From Desulfobacula sp. (lineage in GTDB: Bacteria > Desulfobacterota > Desulfobacteria > Desulfobacterales > Desulfobacteraceae): DNA of 40,656 bases. Positions 17,255 to 26,352 of the stretch are shown here, piece by piece. The translations under genes were made by a program, and so were the position numbers. Positions within the stretch are counted from its first letter, which is position 1; each line of letters starts with the position of its first letter. The notes under the pieces are model-generated. The model was not told where the DNA came from. It ran no database searches and saw only the letters and a list, made by a program, of their open reading frames with translations. Location of the stretch: contig NZ_JAQYWD010000045.1 in NCBI RefSeq assembly GCF_030145145.1, positions 1 through 40,656 on the forward strand, given 5' to 3'.

Positions 17255-17270
17255 AGCAACCTTCATGCCA
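17255..17270 (-). promoter_or_regulatory. Sigma-54 (-24/-12) promoter for the ABM gene
   Basis: The minus strand reads TGGCATGAAGGTTGCT, matching the TGGCAYG-N4-TTGCW consensus at every conserved position with exact spacing. It lies about 105 bases before the chosen ABM start and about 100 bases downstream of a large dyad, the usual geometry of a sigma-54 promoter with its activator site. Confidence 0.8.
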
Positions 17271-17371
17271 TAGCCTGCCCATGTTTTTTATACACAGCCT
17301 GTCCTGCTGATTTAATAGAAGAATCGGTCCTGAAAAAAATAAAGATGGTATTAAAAACAATGCAGTGTCAA

Positions 17372-17402
17372 GGCCACATATGACCTTTGGTCACATATGG
17401 CC
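17372..17402. promoter_or_regulatory. 31-bp dyad, probable upstream activator site
   Basis: Arms of 14 bases (GGCCACATATGACC and GGTCACATATGGCC, 12 of 14 complementary) flank TTT. It lies just beyond the stop of the sigma-54 activator gene and about 100 bases upstream of the -24 element, so it is a good candidate binding site for that activator's Fis-type domain. A terminator is less likely because no T-run follows. Confidence 0.6.
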
Positions 17403-17408
17403 CTGATT

Positions 17409-18872
17409 TTAAGGCTTGCGGATGTCCAACTTTCGCATACGGGCACGCAGAGTACTGCGGTTGAGACCGAGAATTTGAGCAGCGCTGTTTTTGCCGCTGA
17501 CTTTCCAATGGGTCTGTTCAAGCATACGGACAATATAGTCCCGCTCCACTGCCTCCAGTGTCTTCAGGCTCTTGCTTAAATATGCAAAGGGCTTGTTAAG
17601 ATCATCCACGAGATGCAGCTTGGGGCCTGACGAGTTAATCACCGCCCGCTCGAGAACATTTTCCAGTTCCCTGACGTTTCCCGGCCAGTGATAATTCTGT
17701 AGGGTATTCATTACGTTTTTGGGAATGATGCCGGTGTGCTTTCCCATCCGTTTGGCGATTTTTCTGATATAATATTCCACCAGCAGCGAGATGTCTTCTA
17801 TCCGGTCTCTTAAAGGCGGCATGGTAATGGGGAAAACATTGAGCCGGTACCAGAGATCATCCCGAAACCTTCCCTGCTGTACTTCTTCTTCAAGATTCCG
17901 GTTTGTGGCAGCAATAATCCTTGCATCCACCTTGATGGTGTGGGAACTGCCCAGCCGTTCAAATTCACCATCCTGGATAACCCGCAGCAGTTTGGACTGC
18001 AATTCCAGGGGCAGCTCTCCGATTTCATCTAAAAAAAGTGTGGCCCCGTCGGCAATCTCAAACCGTCCCAGTTGCCTTGAACTGGAACCTGTAAATGCCC
18101 CTTTTTCATGGCCGAACAATTCGCTTTCAATCAGGTTTGACGGCAATGCAGCACAGTTTACTTTTACAAGCGCCCTGTTTTTACGGTTACTGAAGCCGTG
18201 AATAGAACGAGCCACAAGCTCCTTACCGGTCCCGGTCTCACCTAAAACCAATACCGTGGTATCTGTTTGGGCGATCTGTTCCACTTTATACAACACATAT
18301 TTCAAGGCATCGCTTTTTCCGATGATGTTCTCATGGTTATGTTCCAGTTTGATTTCTTCTTTCAGGTAGGCTCTTTCCTGCTCCAACTGCTCTTTGAGAT
18401 TTTTTATTTCAAAAAGGGCTTCTTCTGCGGCCTGTTTTTGTTTTTCAGCCTCCTGCCTCGCGGTGACCAGTTCGGCAGTTCGGGATTCAACAATTTTTTC
18501 AAGATTTCTTTTAAAATATTCACGCTCGGTCACATCTTCAATGGCCAGAAGGATCAATTCTGTCTGGTTGGCCTCCCGGTAGATTCTCCGGGCGTTCAGA
18601 TGCATGATCTTAGACCCGATGGTTTCAAAATCATTATATATTGAGTTTTCCGGCAGGGCCTGTTCAAGCAGTTCTCTGAGTCTTGGGATATTCCACTGCC
18701 CATTGCCAAGATCATATATCAATGTTCCTTCGGTCTCCTGGGGGGTAACGTAGAATGTCTTGTAGAAAGAGGGATTGGCATCCACCACCTTAAGGTTGGC
18801 ATCAAGCACCACAAGCGGTTCTCTAACTGAACTCAGGATACTGCTGAAAATGTCCAAAAACGCTTTCTTCAC
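17409..18872 (-). CDS. Sigma-54-dependent activator (PAS-AAA+-Fis)
   Basis: About 487 residues. An N-terminal PAS domain (VREPLVVLDANLKVVDANPS) leads through a coiled coil (about residues 130-175) to a sigma-54 AAA+ module with Walker A GETGTGKE, the sigma-54 contact loop GAFTGSSS (the usual final Ala is Ser), Walker B LFLDEIGE and an Arg-finger region. The C-terminal Fis-type helix-turn-helix is NSAAQILGLNRSTLRARMRK. I prefer GTG at 18872, behind AAGGAT; an ATG at 18905 is possible. There is no receiver domain, so it senses a signal through PAS, perhaps redox or a ligand. The adjacent dyad and -24/-12 promoter point to the ABM and envelope genes downstream as targets. Confidence 0.92.
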   Translation of the reverse strand: MKKAFLDIFSSILSSVREPLVVLDANLKVVDANPSFYKTFYVTPQETEGTLIYDLGNGQWNIPRLRELLEQALPENSIYNDFETIGSKIMHLNARRIYREANQTELILLAIEDVTEREYFKRNLEKIVESRTAELVTARQEAEKQKQAAEEALFEIKNLKEQLEQERAYLKEEIKLEHNHENIIGKSDALKYVLYKVEQIAQTDTTVLVLGETGTGKELVARSIHGFSNRKNRALVKVNCAALPSNLIESELFGHEKGAFTGSSSRQLGRFEIADGATLFLDEIGELPLELQSKLLRVIQDGEFERLGSSHTIKVDARIIAATNRNLEEEVQQGRFRDDLWYRLNVFPITMPPLRDRIEDISLLVEYYIRKIAKRMGKHTGIIPKNVMNTLQNYHWPGNVRELENVLERAVINSSGPKLHLVDDLNKPFAYLSKSLKTLEAVERDYIVRMLEQTHWKVSGKNSAAQILGLNRSTLRARMRKLDIRKP

Positions 18873-19108
18873 AGACCATATCCTTATCTTAAAAAACATA
18901 AACACGGGAAAAACAAAAGAGTTAACTCAATCCTGGAACACAAAGTTAAACACCTGGTATAATAGATGGATTGTTGCTTTTTGTCAAAGGAAGGTTAAAA
19001 AATCATTTGATGCTTCTAAGGAGACATACCATATGAGAAAACGTTGATTCCCCTGAAAAATTTCAAGGAAAAAATCGATGACTCGGTCAAAATGTCAGGC
19101 TCATTTGT

Positions 19109-20068
19109 TTACAGCAGAAATTTCAAATCAACACCGGGTATGCGTCTAATTCTTCTGCCGTCATGAACAGGGTTTTGTTTAACCTGTTTTGAATAGGTCT
19201 TCTTGGAATAAATATCTTGGCACCACTCTTTTACATTGCCCGCCATATCATACAGCCCAAGTTCATTTGGGAAAAAACTGCCAACAGGTGCAGTTTCGCC
19301 ATGAAAATCGTCTGAATTACAGGTGCCGCAGTTCGCATCCGGGCGATAGGAATCATTGCCCCAGGAAAAAATCACTTTTTCCCCACCATTTCGACAGGTA
19401 TATTCCCATTGGGCTTCTGTGGGCAATGAAAATTTCCCAGTGCCTTTTGTGCTGAGAATTCGAATAAATTGTTGAATGTCATCAAAGGAAACATTTTCAA
19501 CAGGCCGGCTTGAATCACTGTTAAACCGAGAAGGATTTTTACCCATTAAATAGTGCTACTGTTTTTGGGTGACCTCATATTTTCCCATCCAGAATCCATC
19601 CAGGCAGACTTTATGATAAGGCGTTTCATCTTTGCTGCATTTTTCTTCTAAAGGGTTACACCCCATCTTAAAGCAGTCGTTTGGGATATAGACAAACTCC
19701 ATTCCAGTTACAGGTTCTGTAAAGCTATCTTTTCTGGAATATTTCGGTAAGGGCTCATCATCAAAAGATGTTTCACATTTTCCCGAGTATTTCCACAATT
19801 CCAGATCTTGCCAGATTTTTTCAGCCCGCAGAGAGCCGTTGTCATATGCTTTTTTAATCCAGCATTTGGCTTTGAATGGATCTTTCAGTGTTTCTTTTCC
19901 ATAAAAATAGGCCATCCCTGTATCGCACATGGCTTCAACATCCCCTTTTCTTGCCGCCTCAACCAGAGACCTAAGATTTGGCTGATCGTCTGCATGTGAA
20001 AAACCAATAAAGAGAAATACCAGAGAGACAAACCACAATATTTTTTTTATCTTCCCAGTGTTAATCAT
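19109..20068 (-). pseudogene. Sel1-repeat/formylglycine-generating-enzyme-like protein, broken by in-frame TAG
   Basis: One continuous frame of 320 codons has a TAG at codon 171 (19556-19558). Upstream are a signal peptide (ILWFVSLVFLFIGFSHA), one Sel1-like repeat (GDVEAMCDTGMAYFYGKE) and the start of an FGE-sulfatase domain (FVYIPNDCFKMGC, then MGKYEVTQKQ). Downstream it resumes HYLMGKNPSRF, with LPTEAQWEYTCR and LYDMAGNVKEWCQD. Family members usually read EVTQxQWxxVMGxNPS, so TAG replaces a Trp codon. The C-terminus lacks the usual RVxRGGSW...GFR block and ends in an odd basic tail, so the gene looks decayed. The alternative is a readthrough product. Confidence 0.75.
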
Positions 20069-20348
20069 TCTTGCAGTCTATTTGCCAGAAAAGCGCCTGT
20101 CAATAATAATTGCAAAAGGATCTTTCTTTTGTTTCTCCTGTGTTTTTGAGCCAACTATTTCAATGTTTTTTGATTATCGTTGATCATTTTAACGGTGTAA
20201 TTTTATGATAAAATAAAAATTTTAGAGGATGATAACTCTAAAATTTTGTTAATAAAATATCAAGGGCTATCCATAGCGAAATATGATTTTAGTATAAGGG
20301 GGGTGTCCACTTCGCTGGCGTAAATCAAAATTAAGGACCAGCCGTAAC

Positions 20349-20825
20349 TTATATTTCTTTACTTACAATCTCTCTGTATGTTGTTGGCGTTGAACAAAGA
20401 GCTTGTTCTAAAAGACGGTAGAAAAGCAATCCTCTTGCTGAGGCGGATCTTCTATTAAAACAAAAAGTATATTCATCGAGATAATAGTCCAGATGTTTTT
20501 CACTAACGGCCCCCTGATGGGTTCCGAGTAGCCATCTTTTCAATAATGAGGCAACTCTATGAACACCAGGCAAACTTAAATGTGCAGGATCACCACTATC
20601 CGAAAGATTTACTTTTTCATGGCTATAGCCAAATTTCTCAATTGTATCGTATCCTCTCCAGCTATCAGTAAGGATATTCGATTCAGGCTCAACAGAATTA
20701 CAGACAAATGGAACCAAACTATCAGCACTAGCATCAGGAATGCGTTGCATCCTAACTCGTCCGAAACCCATAGGTTCATGGATTTCAATAGCAATTACAA
20801 CTATGAAAATAGGCGATATTGCCAA
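20349..20825 (-). pseudogene. 5'-truncated IS1595/ISXO2-like transposase
   Basis: 158 residues match the C-terminal half of ISXO2-like DDE transposases: ILTDSWRGYD (second Asp), GVHRVASLLKRWLLGTHQGA, YLDEYTFCFNRR and RGLLFYRLLEQA. The zinc-ribbon N-terminus and first catalytic Asp region are missing, so it is inactive. A TGTCCACTTCGCTGGCG stretch at about 20306 resembles an element end but I cannot assign it. The 280 bases between this and the FGE-like gene are AT-rich with nothing else recognised. Confidence 0.8.
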
Positions 20826-20921
20826 TGCCGATACCTCACTAAGTCCTTTATATGATTACCAAGTCTCTATTTGAGAGTTGCATGATTTTCAAAGCTCAAA
20901 TCGAGACTTGACCCCTTTTGA

Positions 20922-21062
20922 TGGACTGTACCCGGACTGAATCTGCTGTACCTGGATTTTGATGCCGGCACCTCAGAAGTCAATATCAGAAACCGGCTGC
21001 ATTTCATGGTGGAGTCGGTGAAAGCCCGGTTTGAAGACCAGCACCGGTCAGTTTTGACGTAA
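20922..21062 (+). pseudogene. C-terminal fragment of an unknown gene
   Basis: The plus-strand frame reads VPGLNLLYLDFDAGTSEV followed by NIRNRLHFMVESVKARFEDQ and a TAA at 21060. It is open only from about 20922 and has no start. Its GC-rich codon use matches the adjacent TRAP genes, not the AT-rich IS remnant to its left. It looks like the tail of a gene cut off when the IS1595-like element or a deletion removed its 5' part. Family not recognised. Confidence 0.45.
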
Positions 21063-21081
21063 AGCCGTATCCGCGCCGGTT

Positions 21082-22398
21082 TCAATACAGCAGGTTGGGC
21101 AGAAACAAAATGATCTGTGGAAACAGGATCAGAATGATGACGCCCACAATCAATGCGGCCAGAAAAGGAATCACGCCCTTGAAGATTGTCTCCAGCGGAA
21201 TGGTTTGCCGGAACACGGTCTGGGCCACGCCATAAACCACGTACACGTTGATGCCTATGGGCGGGGTGATTACCCCCATCTGGGTGATCATGACAATCAT
21301 CACCCCGAACCAGACGGGATCATACCCCAACTGCTGGACCACGGGATAGAAAATGGGCACGGTCAGGGTGACAAATGCCAGGGCATCGATAAAACAGCCG
21401 CCGATGAGATAGATGATCAGAATCACGCTCATGACCAGCACGGCGGGAAGGTCCAGACCGGCCACCCATCCGGCGATTTCAAAGGGGATTCGTGTCACGG
21501 CCAGAAATTTGCTCAGGATCACGGCCCCCACGATCAGCATCATGACCATGCAGGAGGTGCGAAGGGCCTCCAGAACGGAATTTACAAATCCCTGCCAGGT
21601 GAGCTGCCGTCTGACCAAACCGATCAGCAGAACACCGAAGGCACCTATGGCTGCGGCTTCCGTGGGTGTGAACAAGCCTATGAAAATTCCCACAATCACC
21701 AGGGCAAAGACCGCCAGAGTTTCGCCTAAACCCATCAGGGATTTCAGCTTTTCCGTCCATGAAAAGGATTCACCCGGGGGACCCTGCTCCGGGGAAATGG
21801 TGCATCGGATATAAATGCACAAAATGAACAGCAGCGTGATCAGCAGGGCCGGAAAAATGCCGGCCACAAACAGCGCCCCGATGGACTGCTGGGTTAAAAT
21901 GCCGTATATGATCAGCACCACGGACGGGGGCATGATCATGCCGATGCTGCCCCCGGAGGCCACGGAACCGGTGGCCAGTTCATCGTCATAATTGTACCGC
22001 TTCATTTCCGGCAGCCCGATGGTGGCCATGGTGGCGGCAGTGGCCGGGCTGGATCCGCACACGGCTCCGAATGCGGTGCACGCGGCCACCGTGGCCATGG
22101 CCAGCCCGCCTCTGATATTGCCTAGAAATTTATACCCGGCGTCATACAGCCGTTTGCTGATACCTGAATTGAATCCCAGCTGGCCCATGAAAATGAACAA
22201 GGGAATGGTGGACAGGTCATAGGAAGCCAGGGTTTCATACACTTCTAGAGACAGCAGGGCCAGGCCGGCATCGATATTTATGACATAGGAGAATCCCACA
22301 TATCCCACCAGGGCCATGACAAATGCCACGGGCATTTGTGTCAGAAACAGTGCCAGCATGAAAACAATGCCGATAATACCGATGAGTGTCGGGCTCAT
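21082..22398 (-). CDS. dctM: TRAP transporter large permease (DctM family)
   Basis: A 438-aa protein with about 12 membrane segments. It has the DctM features IPLFIFMGQLGFNSGI, the strongly conserved CGSSPATAATMATIGLPEMK and PPSVVLIIYGILT. It forms the sodium-coupled translocation channel of a TRAP transporter with DctQ and DctP. Its ATG overlaps the DctQ stop by four bases (22395-22398), showing translational coupling. The ligand cannot be inferred reliably from the permease. Confidence 0.96.
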   Translation of the reverse strand: MSPTLIGIIGIVFMLALFLTQMPVAFVMALVGYVGFSYVINIDAGLALLSLEVYETLASYDLSTIPLFIFMGQLGFNSGISKRLYDAGYKFLGNIRGGLAMATVAACTAFGAVCGSSPATAATMATIGLPEMKRYNYDDELATGSVASGGSIGMIMPPSVVLIIYGILTQQSIGALFVAGIFPALLITLLFILCIYIRCTISPEQGPPGESFSWTEKLKSLMGLGETLAVFALVIVGIFIGLFTPTEAAAIGAFGVLLIGLVRRQLTWQGFVNSVLEALRTSCMVMMLIVGAVILSKFLAVTRIPFEIAGWVAGLDLPAVLVMSVILIIYLIGGCFIDALAFVTLTVPIFYPVVQQLGYDPVWFGVMIVMITQMGVITPPIGINVYVVYGVAQTVFRQTIPLETIFKGVIPFLAALIVGVIILILFPQIILFLPNLLY

Positions 22399-22889
22399 TT
22401 TGAATCTCCTTTCCGCAGTTCCACAATATCAAGACAAATGGTTTCCAGAATGGTGATGGAAAAAAGCAGTAACCCGAAACCCAGGATATAAGCGATATAA
22501 TAGGTGGGGAATTTCAAGCTCATGGATACTTCCCCCGTCTGTCTGAGTTCCGCCGCATGCAGAAACATCTGCCATGTGATCAGTCCGAACAGAAACAGTG
22601 TTAAAGTCCGTGTGATCAGCCCGACCCAGATTTGGGTTTTTCGGGAAAAGGTCTGCATCAGAATTTCAACGCCCACATGGCCGCCTATTTTGTATGTATA
22701 GGGCAGGACCCCTGCCACGATGATGGTTGCCAGAAACCCGACGATTTCAACCGATCCGAATATCGGGTGTTTGAAAAACCGCCCGATGACATCCACCACA
22801 GTCAACAGCATCATGCCGACCAGGGCGATGCCGCCGATAAGTTTCATGGCGTTGGATAGTTTGTTCAGTGCCAGAGCAATCTGTCTCAT
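22395..22889 (-). CDS. dctQ: TRAP transporter small permease (DctQ family)
   Basis: A 164-aa protein with four membrane segments and typical DctQ motifs: VVDVIGRFFKHPIFGSVEI, and GHVGVEIL near the second helix pair. It partners DctM in the membrane complex. An AGGAG site precedes the ATG; it lies 30 bases after the DctP stop and overlaps dctM. Confidence 0.94.
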   Translation of the reverse strand: MRQIALALNKLSNAMKLIGGIALVGMMLLTVVDVIGRFFKHPIFGSVEIVGFLATIIVAGVLPYTYKIGGHVGVEILMQTFSRKTQIWVGLITRTLTLFLFGLITWQMFLHAAELRQTGEVSMSLKFPTYYIAYILGFGLLLFSITILETICLDIVELRKGDSK

Positions 22890-22919
22890 TAAAAACTCCT
22901 GTATATTGGAAGATACGGG

Positions 22920-23924
22920 TTATGGCTGTTGCAGACGGGCTTGGATGAAATCCACAACCACTTTGCCGTCAATGCCTCTTTTTGCCACGGATTGAATATA
23001 GTTTTCTAACAGGACCGATGATTTTTCAGCCCAGCGTTTTGATTCCTCATTGGTCTGGGAAATCACGGTGCCGCCTTTGGACAGAAAAAACGCCATGCCT
23101 TTCTTGTCCGCCTCATCCCAAGCCTGTCCGTGTTTCAGTGCGTATTCTTTGTTGATGCGTGTGAAAATTTCCTGCTGTTTCGGGGTCAATTGATGCCATC
23201 TTTTCTGGTTCATGAACACGGCAAAGGTGGTGGTATATCCGCTGGAAAAGTTCTGGATCATATATTTGGCCACTTCTCCCAGTTTCCAGCCGTGGTTGGC
23301 TTCGACGGGATGGGCTGACCCGTCCACCACGCCTCGGTGGAGCATCTGATAGGTTTCCGCCATGGACTGGCCCACAGGCGTCCCGCCCAGGGCGGCGATG
23401 ACTTCCCCGCTGGTGCCGGTTCCCCGAATTTTCAGGCCTTTGAGATCCGCAAGGCTATGGATGGGTTTGTTCCGGGTATGAATGACACCGGGTCCGTGGG
23501 CATGCAGATACATTACTTCGGTATTGTGCAGCTCTTCCGGATCGAACCGTTCCAGCACCTGGTTGGCCACGGCAGTAGCCTGGACCCCGGAGGTGTATCC
23601 CATGGGCAGGTCAATGGCTTCCAGCACCGGAAACCGGCCCCGGGAATAGCCGATGGCCGTCATGCCGATGTCCGCCACCCCTTTTGCCACGGCAGTATAA
23701 GTCTGTTGGGGCCGGGTCAGGGTAGAGGCCGGAAAATAGTTGAATACAATCTCGCCGTGGGTCTGTTCTTCAATTTCTTTGCACCAGCGTTCCGCCAGTT
23801 GACTGTGAACATGGGTGGGCGGAAAAAAGTTGGAATAGGTCAGCCGCATCTGAGCCCCGGCCGGTTGGATCAGAAAAAAAGTGGCACAGAAAACCAGAAA
23901 CAATGGAACCGATTGTAAGCGCAT
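22920..23924 (-). CDS. dctP: TRAP transporter substrate-binding protein (DctP family)
   Basis: A 334-aa periplasmic protein with a signal peptide (LFLVFCATFFLIQPAGAQ). DctP signatures include FFPPTHVHSQLAERWCKEIE, the binding-pocket region LADLKGLKIRGTGTSGEV and GVVDGSAHPVEANHGWKL. These proteins bind organic acids, usually through a conserved Arg in LKGLKIR. GAGGAGG precedes the ATG at 23924. It is the first gene of dctPQM. The three genes are visibly GC-richer than their surroundings and lie between transposase remnants, suggesting transfer. Confidence 0.95.
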   Translation of the reverse strand: MRLQSVPLFLVFCATFFLIQPAGAQMRLTYSNFFPPTHVHSQLAERWCKEIEEQTHGEIVFNYFPASTLTRPQQTYTAVAKGVADIGMTAIGYSRGRFPVLEAIDLPMGYTSGVQATAVANQVLERFDPEELHNTEVMYLHAHGPGVIHTRNKPIHSLADLKGLKIRGTGTSGEVIAALGGTPVGQSMAETYQMLHRGVVDGSAHPVEANHGWKLGEVAKYMIQNFSSGYTTTFAVFMNQKRWHQLTPKQQEIFTRINKEYALKHGQAWDEADKKGMAFFLSKGGTVISQTNEESKRWAEKSSVLLENYIQSVAKRGIDGKVVVDFIQARLQQP

Positions 23925-24016
23925 TCAAAAACCTCCTCAAGTCAGGCGGCCGTCTGAACCAGGGTCATTTTCAGATGGCCGACTCCTGCTGTTTACATGT
24001 CTTCATTTTAGTATCA

Positions 24017-24051
24017 CAATGCAACTACATTGTAGCATCGATTAAATGCTA
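24017..24051. promoter_or_regulatory. Two adjacent dyads upstream of dctP
   Basis: CAATG (24017-24021) pairs with CATTG (24028-24032). Immediately beside it TAGCAT (24033-24038) pairs with ATGCTA (24046-24051). They lie about 95-125 bases upstream of the dctP start and are candidate operators, perhaps for a GntR- or LacI-type regulator not encoded in this window. Confidence 0.4.
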
Positions 24052-24190
24052 TAACGAATGAGCCTGCCGTTTGTCAATGAAAATCCGGATTTTTTTCGCA
24101 AAATTTTCTAAGGGTTTCGTTGATAAATCAACATTTATTTGATTGGGGCATTATATTGGGTCGCCGATTCGAAACCTTTTCACGAGTCAT

Positions 24191-24330
24191 CTATTCTTCC
24201 TCATATTCCCAATTTGGATATTGTTCAGGATTCTTTCCCTTTGACTCGATGACTCGAGGATAAATAACGCCAGGCTGGGCAATCTTGTCTTTGTGCCGGG
24301 TTTTATTTATTTGAAAACCCAATTATTACG
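24191..24330 (-). pseudogene. C-terminal fragment of an unknown gene
   Basis: The minus-strand frame reads LGFQINKTRHKDKIAQPG, then VIYPRVIESKGKNPEQYPNW, and ends EYEEE with a TAG at 24191. Two stops directly precede it, so there is no start. The composition is protein-like and the acidic tail looks like a genuine C-terminus. I do not recognise the family. With the neighbouring transposase remnants it marks a recombination-scarred boundary of the TRAP island. The rest of 24052-24429 holds nothing I recognise. Confidence 0.4.
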
Positions 24331-24429
24331 AAAATCAAATAGGTAAAAAAGTTTACAACCACTCGTATTTATTCGTCCTGACTGAAATTATTGACAATTT
24401 TTAAATCCCATGATTAAGTTGCCAGCATT

Positions 24430-25247
24430 ATGGAAGCGATATTTTTATCATTTTGTTTCATTTTTTTGATGATTGTAATGAATCGATATCTTGTCATCGA
24501 GAACCTTGCTCTTCGTCAACAACTGGCTATCGTGAAACAGCATGGCAACCGTCCAAAAATCAGAACTCGTGACAGAATTCTCTGGGTATTTCTTTGCAGG
24601 CTCTGGAAAGACTGGAAAAGTGCTTTAATCATTGTTCAGCCAGAAACGGTAATCCATTGGCACAGAAAAGGATTTAAACTGTTTTGGAAAGCTAAATCGA
24701 GGAAAAGACGGGTAGGGCGACCTTCTATTGATTCCGATATCCGTAAACTCATTGAAAGCATGGCCAGGGCAAATCCTCTTTGGCGTGCACCACGGATACA
24801 CGGAGAGTTTATGAAGTTGGGAATTGAAGTTCATGAAAGGACAGTTTCTAAAATCATAAAGAAGTTCAGAACCGGCAAACCCCCATCCCAGACGTGGAGA
24901 ACATTCATGAAAAATCAGATGTTCAATACCTTTGCCATTGATTTTTTTAAAGTGCCGACTGTAACCCCCCGCAAAATCCCTGGCAAAATCCTTATGGTGA
25001 AAGATTGATCGGCAGCGTGCGTCGTGATTGTCTGGATCACATGATTGTTTTGAATAAAAACCATTTGAGGCGAATATTAACAGCCTATTTGGGTTATTAT
25101 CATGATGACAAAACCCACCTTGGTCTTGATAAAGACACACCATCGGGACGATCAGTCCGGGAAAAGTGTCTGAAAAATTGTAAAGTGATTGCTTTGCCGC
25201 GTCTCGGAGGCCTTCACCATCGGTATGAATGGCGAAAATCTGCATGA
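24430..25247 (+). pseudogene. Integrase-core transposase with internal deletion
   Basis: The first part (24430-25008) has an N-terminal membrane-like helix typical of this group, ENLALRQQLAIVKQ, RRVGRPSIDSDIRKLIESM and the first catalytic Asp in NTFAIDFFKVPTVT. The second part (from about 25001, frame-shifted) starts at RLIGSVRRDCLDHMIVLN and ends GGLHHRYEWRKSA. The about 70 residues normally between, carrying the second Asp and the approach to the Glu, are missing and the frames no longer join. Full-length relatives read VERLIGSxRRECLDHxIVLN. It is a nonfunctional copy at the left of an IS-rich stretch. Confidence 0.85.
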
Positions 25248-25464
25248 AATGCAGGAGGGTCGCTTTAAAAAAATGATAATTACGATAGCTTTGACCTTTG
25301 CCAGTGCCTCACTGGCCACGCCACACTGGTCGGTGCTTTTTCAGTAAATTGCAGTCCTCTTTCAATAAAATAAATGGTTTTGACCTGGTGACAAAGCACC
25401 ACACGGCTGATCTTTTTACCCTTGAAAGGAACTTCAAATCCATGCCCTCTGACCCTGCTTGTAA

Positions 25465-25599
25465 TATAAGTTCAGATGGGCTTCAGAAGGCTTTGCTTAT
25501 TATGACGACTACTTTAACAAGCTTTGGGCGATATTGAATTTTGCCATACGCAAAAGATCAAAGAGGAGATATCGGTTTTTGCTTAAATTATGCAACTGA
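25465..25599 (+). pseudogene. C-terminal coding-like fragment, family unknown
   Basis: The frame reads WASEGFAYYDDYFNKLWAIL followed by NFAIRKRSKRRYRFLLKLCN and a TGA at 25597. It opens only after a stop at 25462. The aromatic and basic composition is protein-like, probably a gene or transposase tail. I do not recognise it. The bases 25248-25464 show no other convincing coding. Confidence 0.3.
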
Positions 25600-25924
25600 A
25601 ACCGTATAATCAAGATGTTCTTTTCTAAGCATGTCCTGGAATGCAAGTCTAAGCCAAAATTTTTCCGGCCCTCCTCCGGTCCTTTGCTTTCGATGGACTG
25701 TTCTTATTGTCCAGAGATTGCTTTGGGGGTAGGAGAAAATTTTTCATATTGCAATTGGGTTTCTGGGGGGTTTTGATCTTTTTTGGGTTGAGCCACCAAT
25801 TCCACCAAGCCCACCGGTTCCACTTTTATATTCATATCTCATCTTGAAAAAAAAATTGAGGCTCGCAAGCCTGTTCTCGCTAAGTTTGCATTTCTGTATG
25901 GAAAGGTGAGGTTTTTGCAAGTAA
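25600..25924. other. Noncoding stretch, nothing recognised
   Basis: No ORF, RNA gene or repeat that I can support. The T- and G-rich runs around 25725-25800 are of low complexity. Confidence 0.5.
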
Positions 25925-26284
25925 TCAAAACCTACTTAGAAGGTATTCATGTGTTGATATGATGCTGGATTTAAAACGGCCTTCCCATAAACTGCCTGAT
26001 GGCTTTGCAGTTTTATTAATATAGCGCGTCTGTCTTCCTGCGACACCCTTCATGAACTGGGAAAGTGCTGCTGGATCTTTGCCCGGATCAATGATGATCT
26101 GGACATGATTGGTCATCAGACAATACGCATATATTTTACACTCGGTTTTTTCTTTGAATTCTATCCGGTTGGTTTTGTGGTATTCAAAATCGTCATCCCC
26201 ATTGAATACAGTATCACGATTATGACCACGCCGCATGATGTGGTGCGGAGTTTTGGGTAATATGATCCTTCCTTGTCTCGGCAT
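25925..26284 (-). pseudogene. 3'-truncated REP-associated tyrosine (Y1) transposase
   Basis: 119 residues match the N-terminal half of RAYT/IS200-like transposases: MPRQGRIILPKTPHHIMRRG, then CLMTNHVQIIIDP and SLWEGRFKSSII. The usual metal-binding motif NHVH reads NHVQ, so the second His is Gln. The conserved tyrosine helix (TRYINK) is present. After EYLL the normal continuation is replaced by a stop, so roughly the last 80-100 residues are lost. A hairpin at 26353-26388 lies just upstream, as expected for a RAYT recognition element. Confidence 0.75.
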
Positions 26285-26352
26285 ATGCCTATTTGTTCAT
26301 ATATTGTTCAGAAAAACAATTAAAAAATAAATCTGTCCCCTTTTTCTCTTCA

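Noticed and set aside
17372-17402. Dyad as an intrinsic terminator of the activator gene
   Set aside because: No T-run follows on the minus strand, and its distance to the -24/-12 element fits an activator site better.
19556-19558. Pyrrolysine decoding of TAG
   Set aside because: TAG ends several apparently intact genes here (KamA-family, GS-like, DUF2391), and the FGE-like C-terminus is also degenerate, so decay is simpler. Kept only as a check.
21205-21729. Long plus-strand ORF (174 codons, His/Asp/Gly-rich) opposite dctM
   Set aside because: Composition is that of an antisense shadow of a GC-rich gene; dctM on the other strand is unambiguous.
23337-23918. 193-codon plus-strand ORF opposite dctP
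   Set aside because: Shadow of dctP; no recognisable motif and no ribosome site.
24625-25245. 206-codon minus-strand ORF
   Set aside because: Antisense to the transposase remnant, whose motifs are clear on the plus strand.
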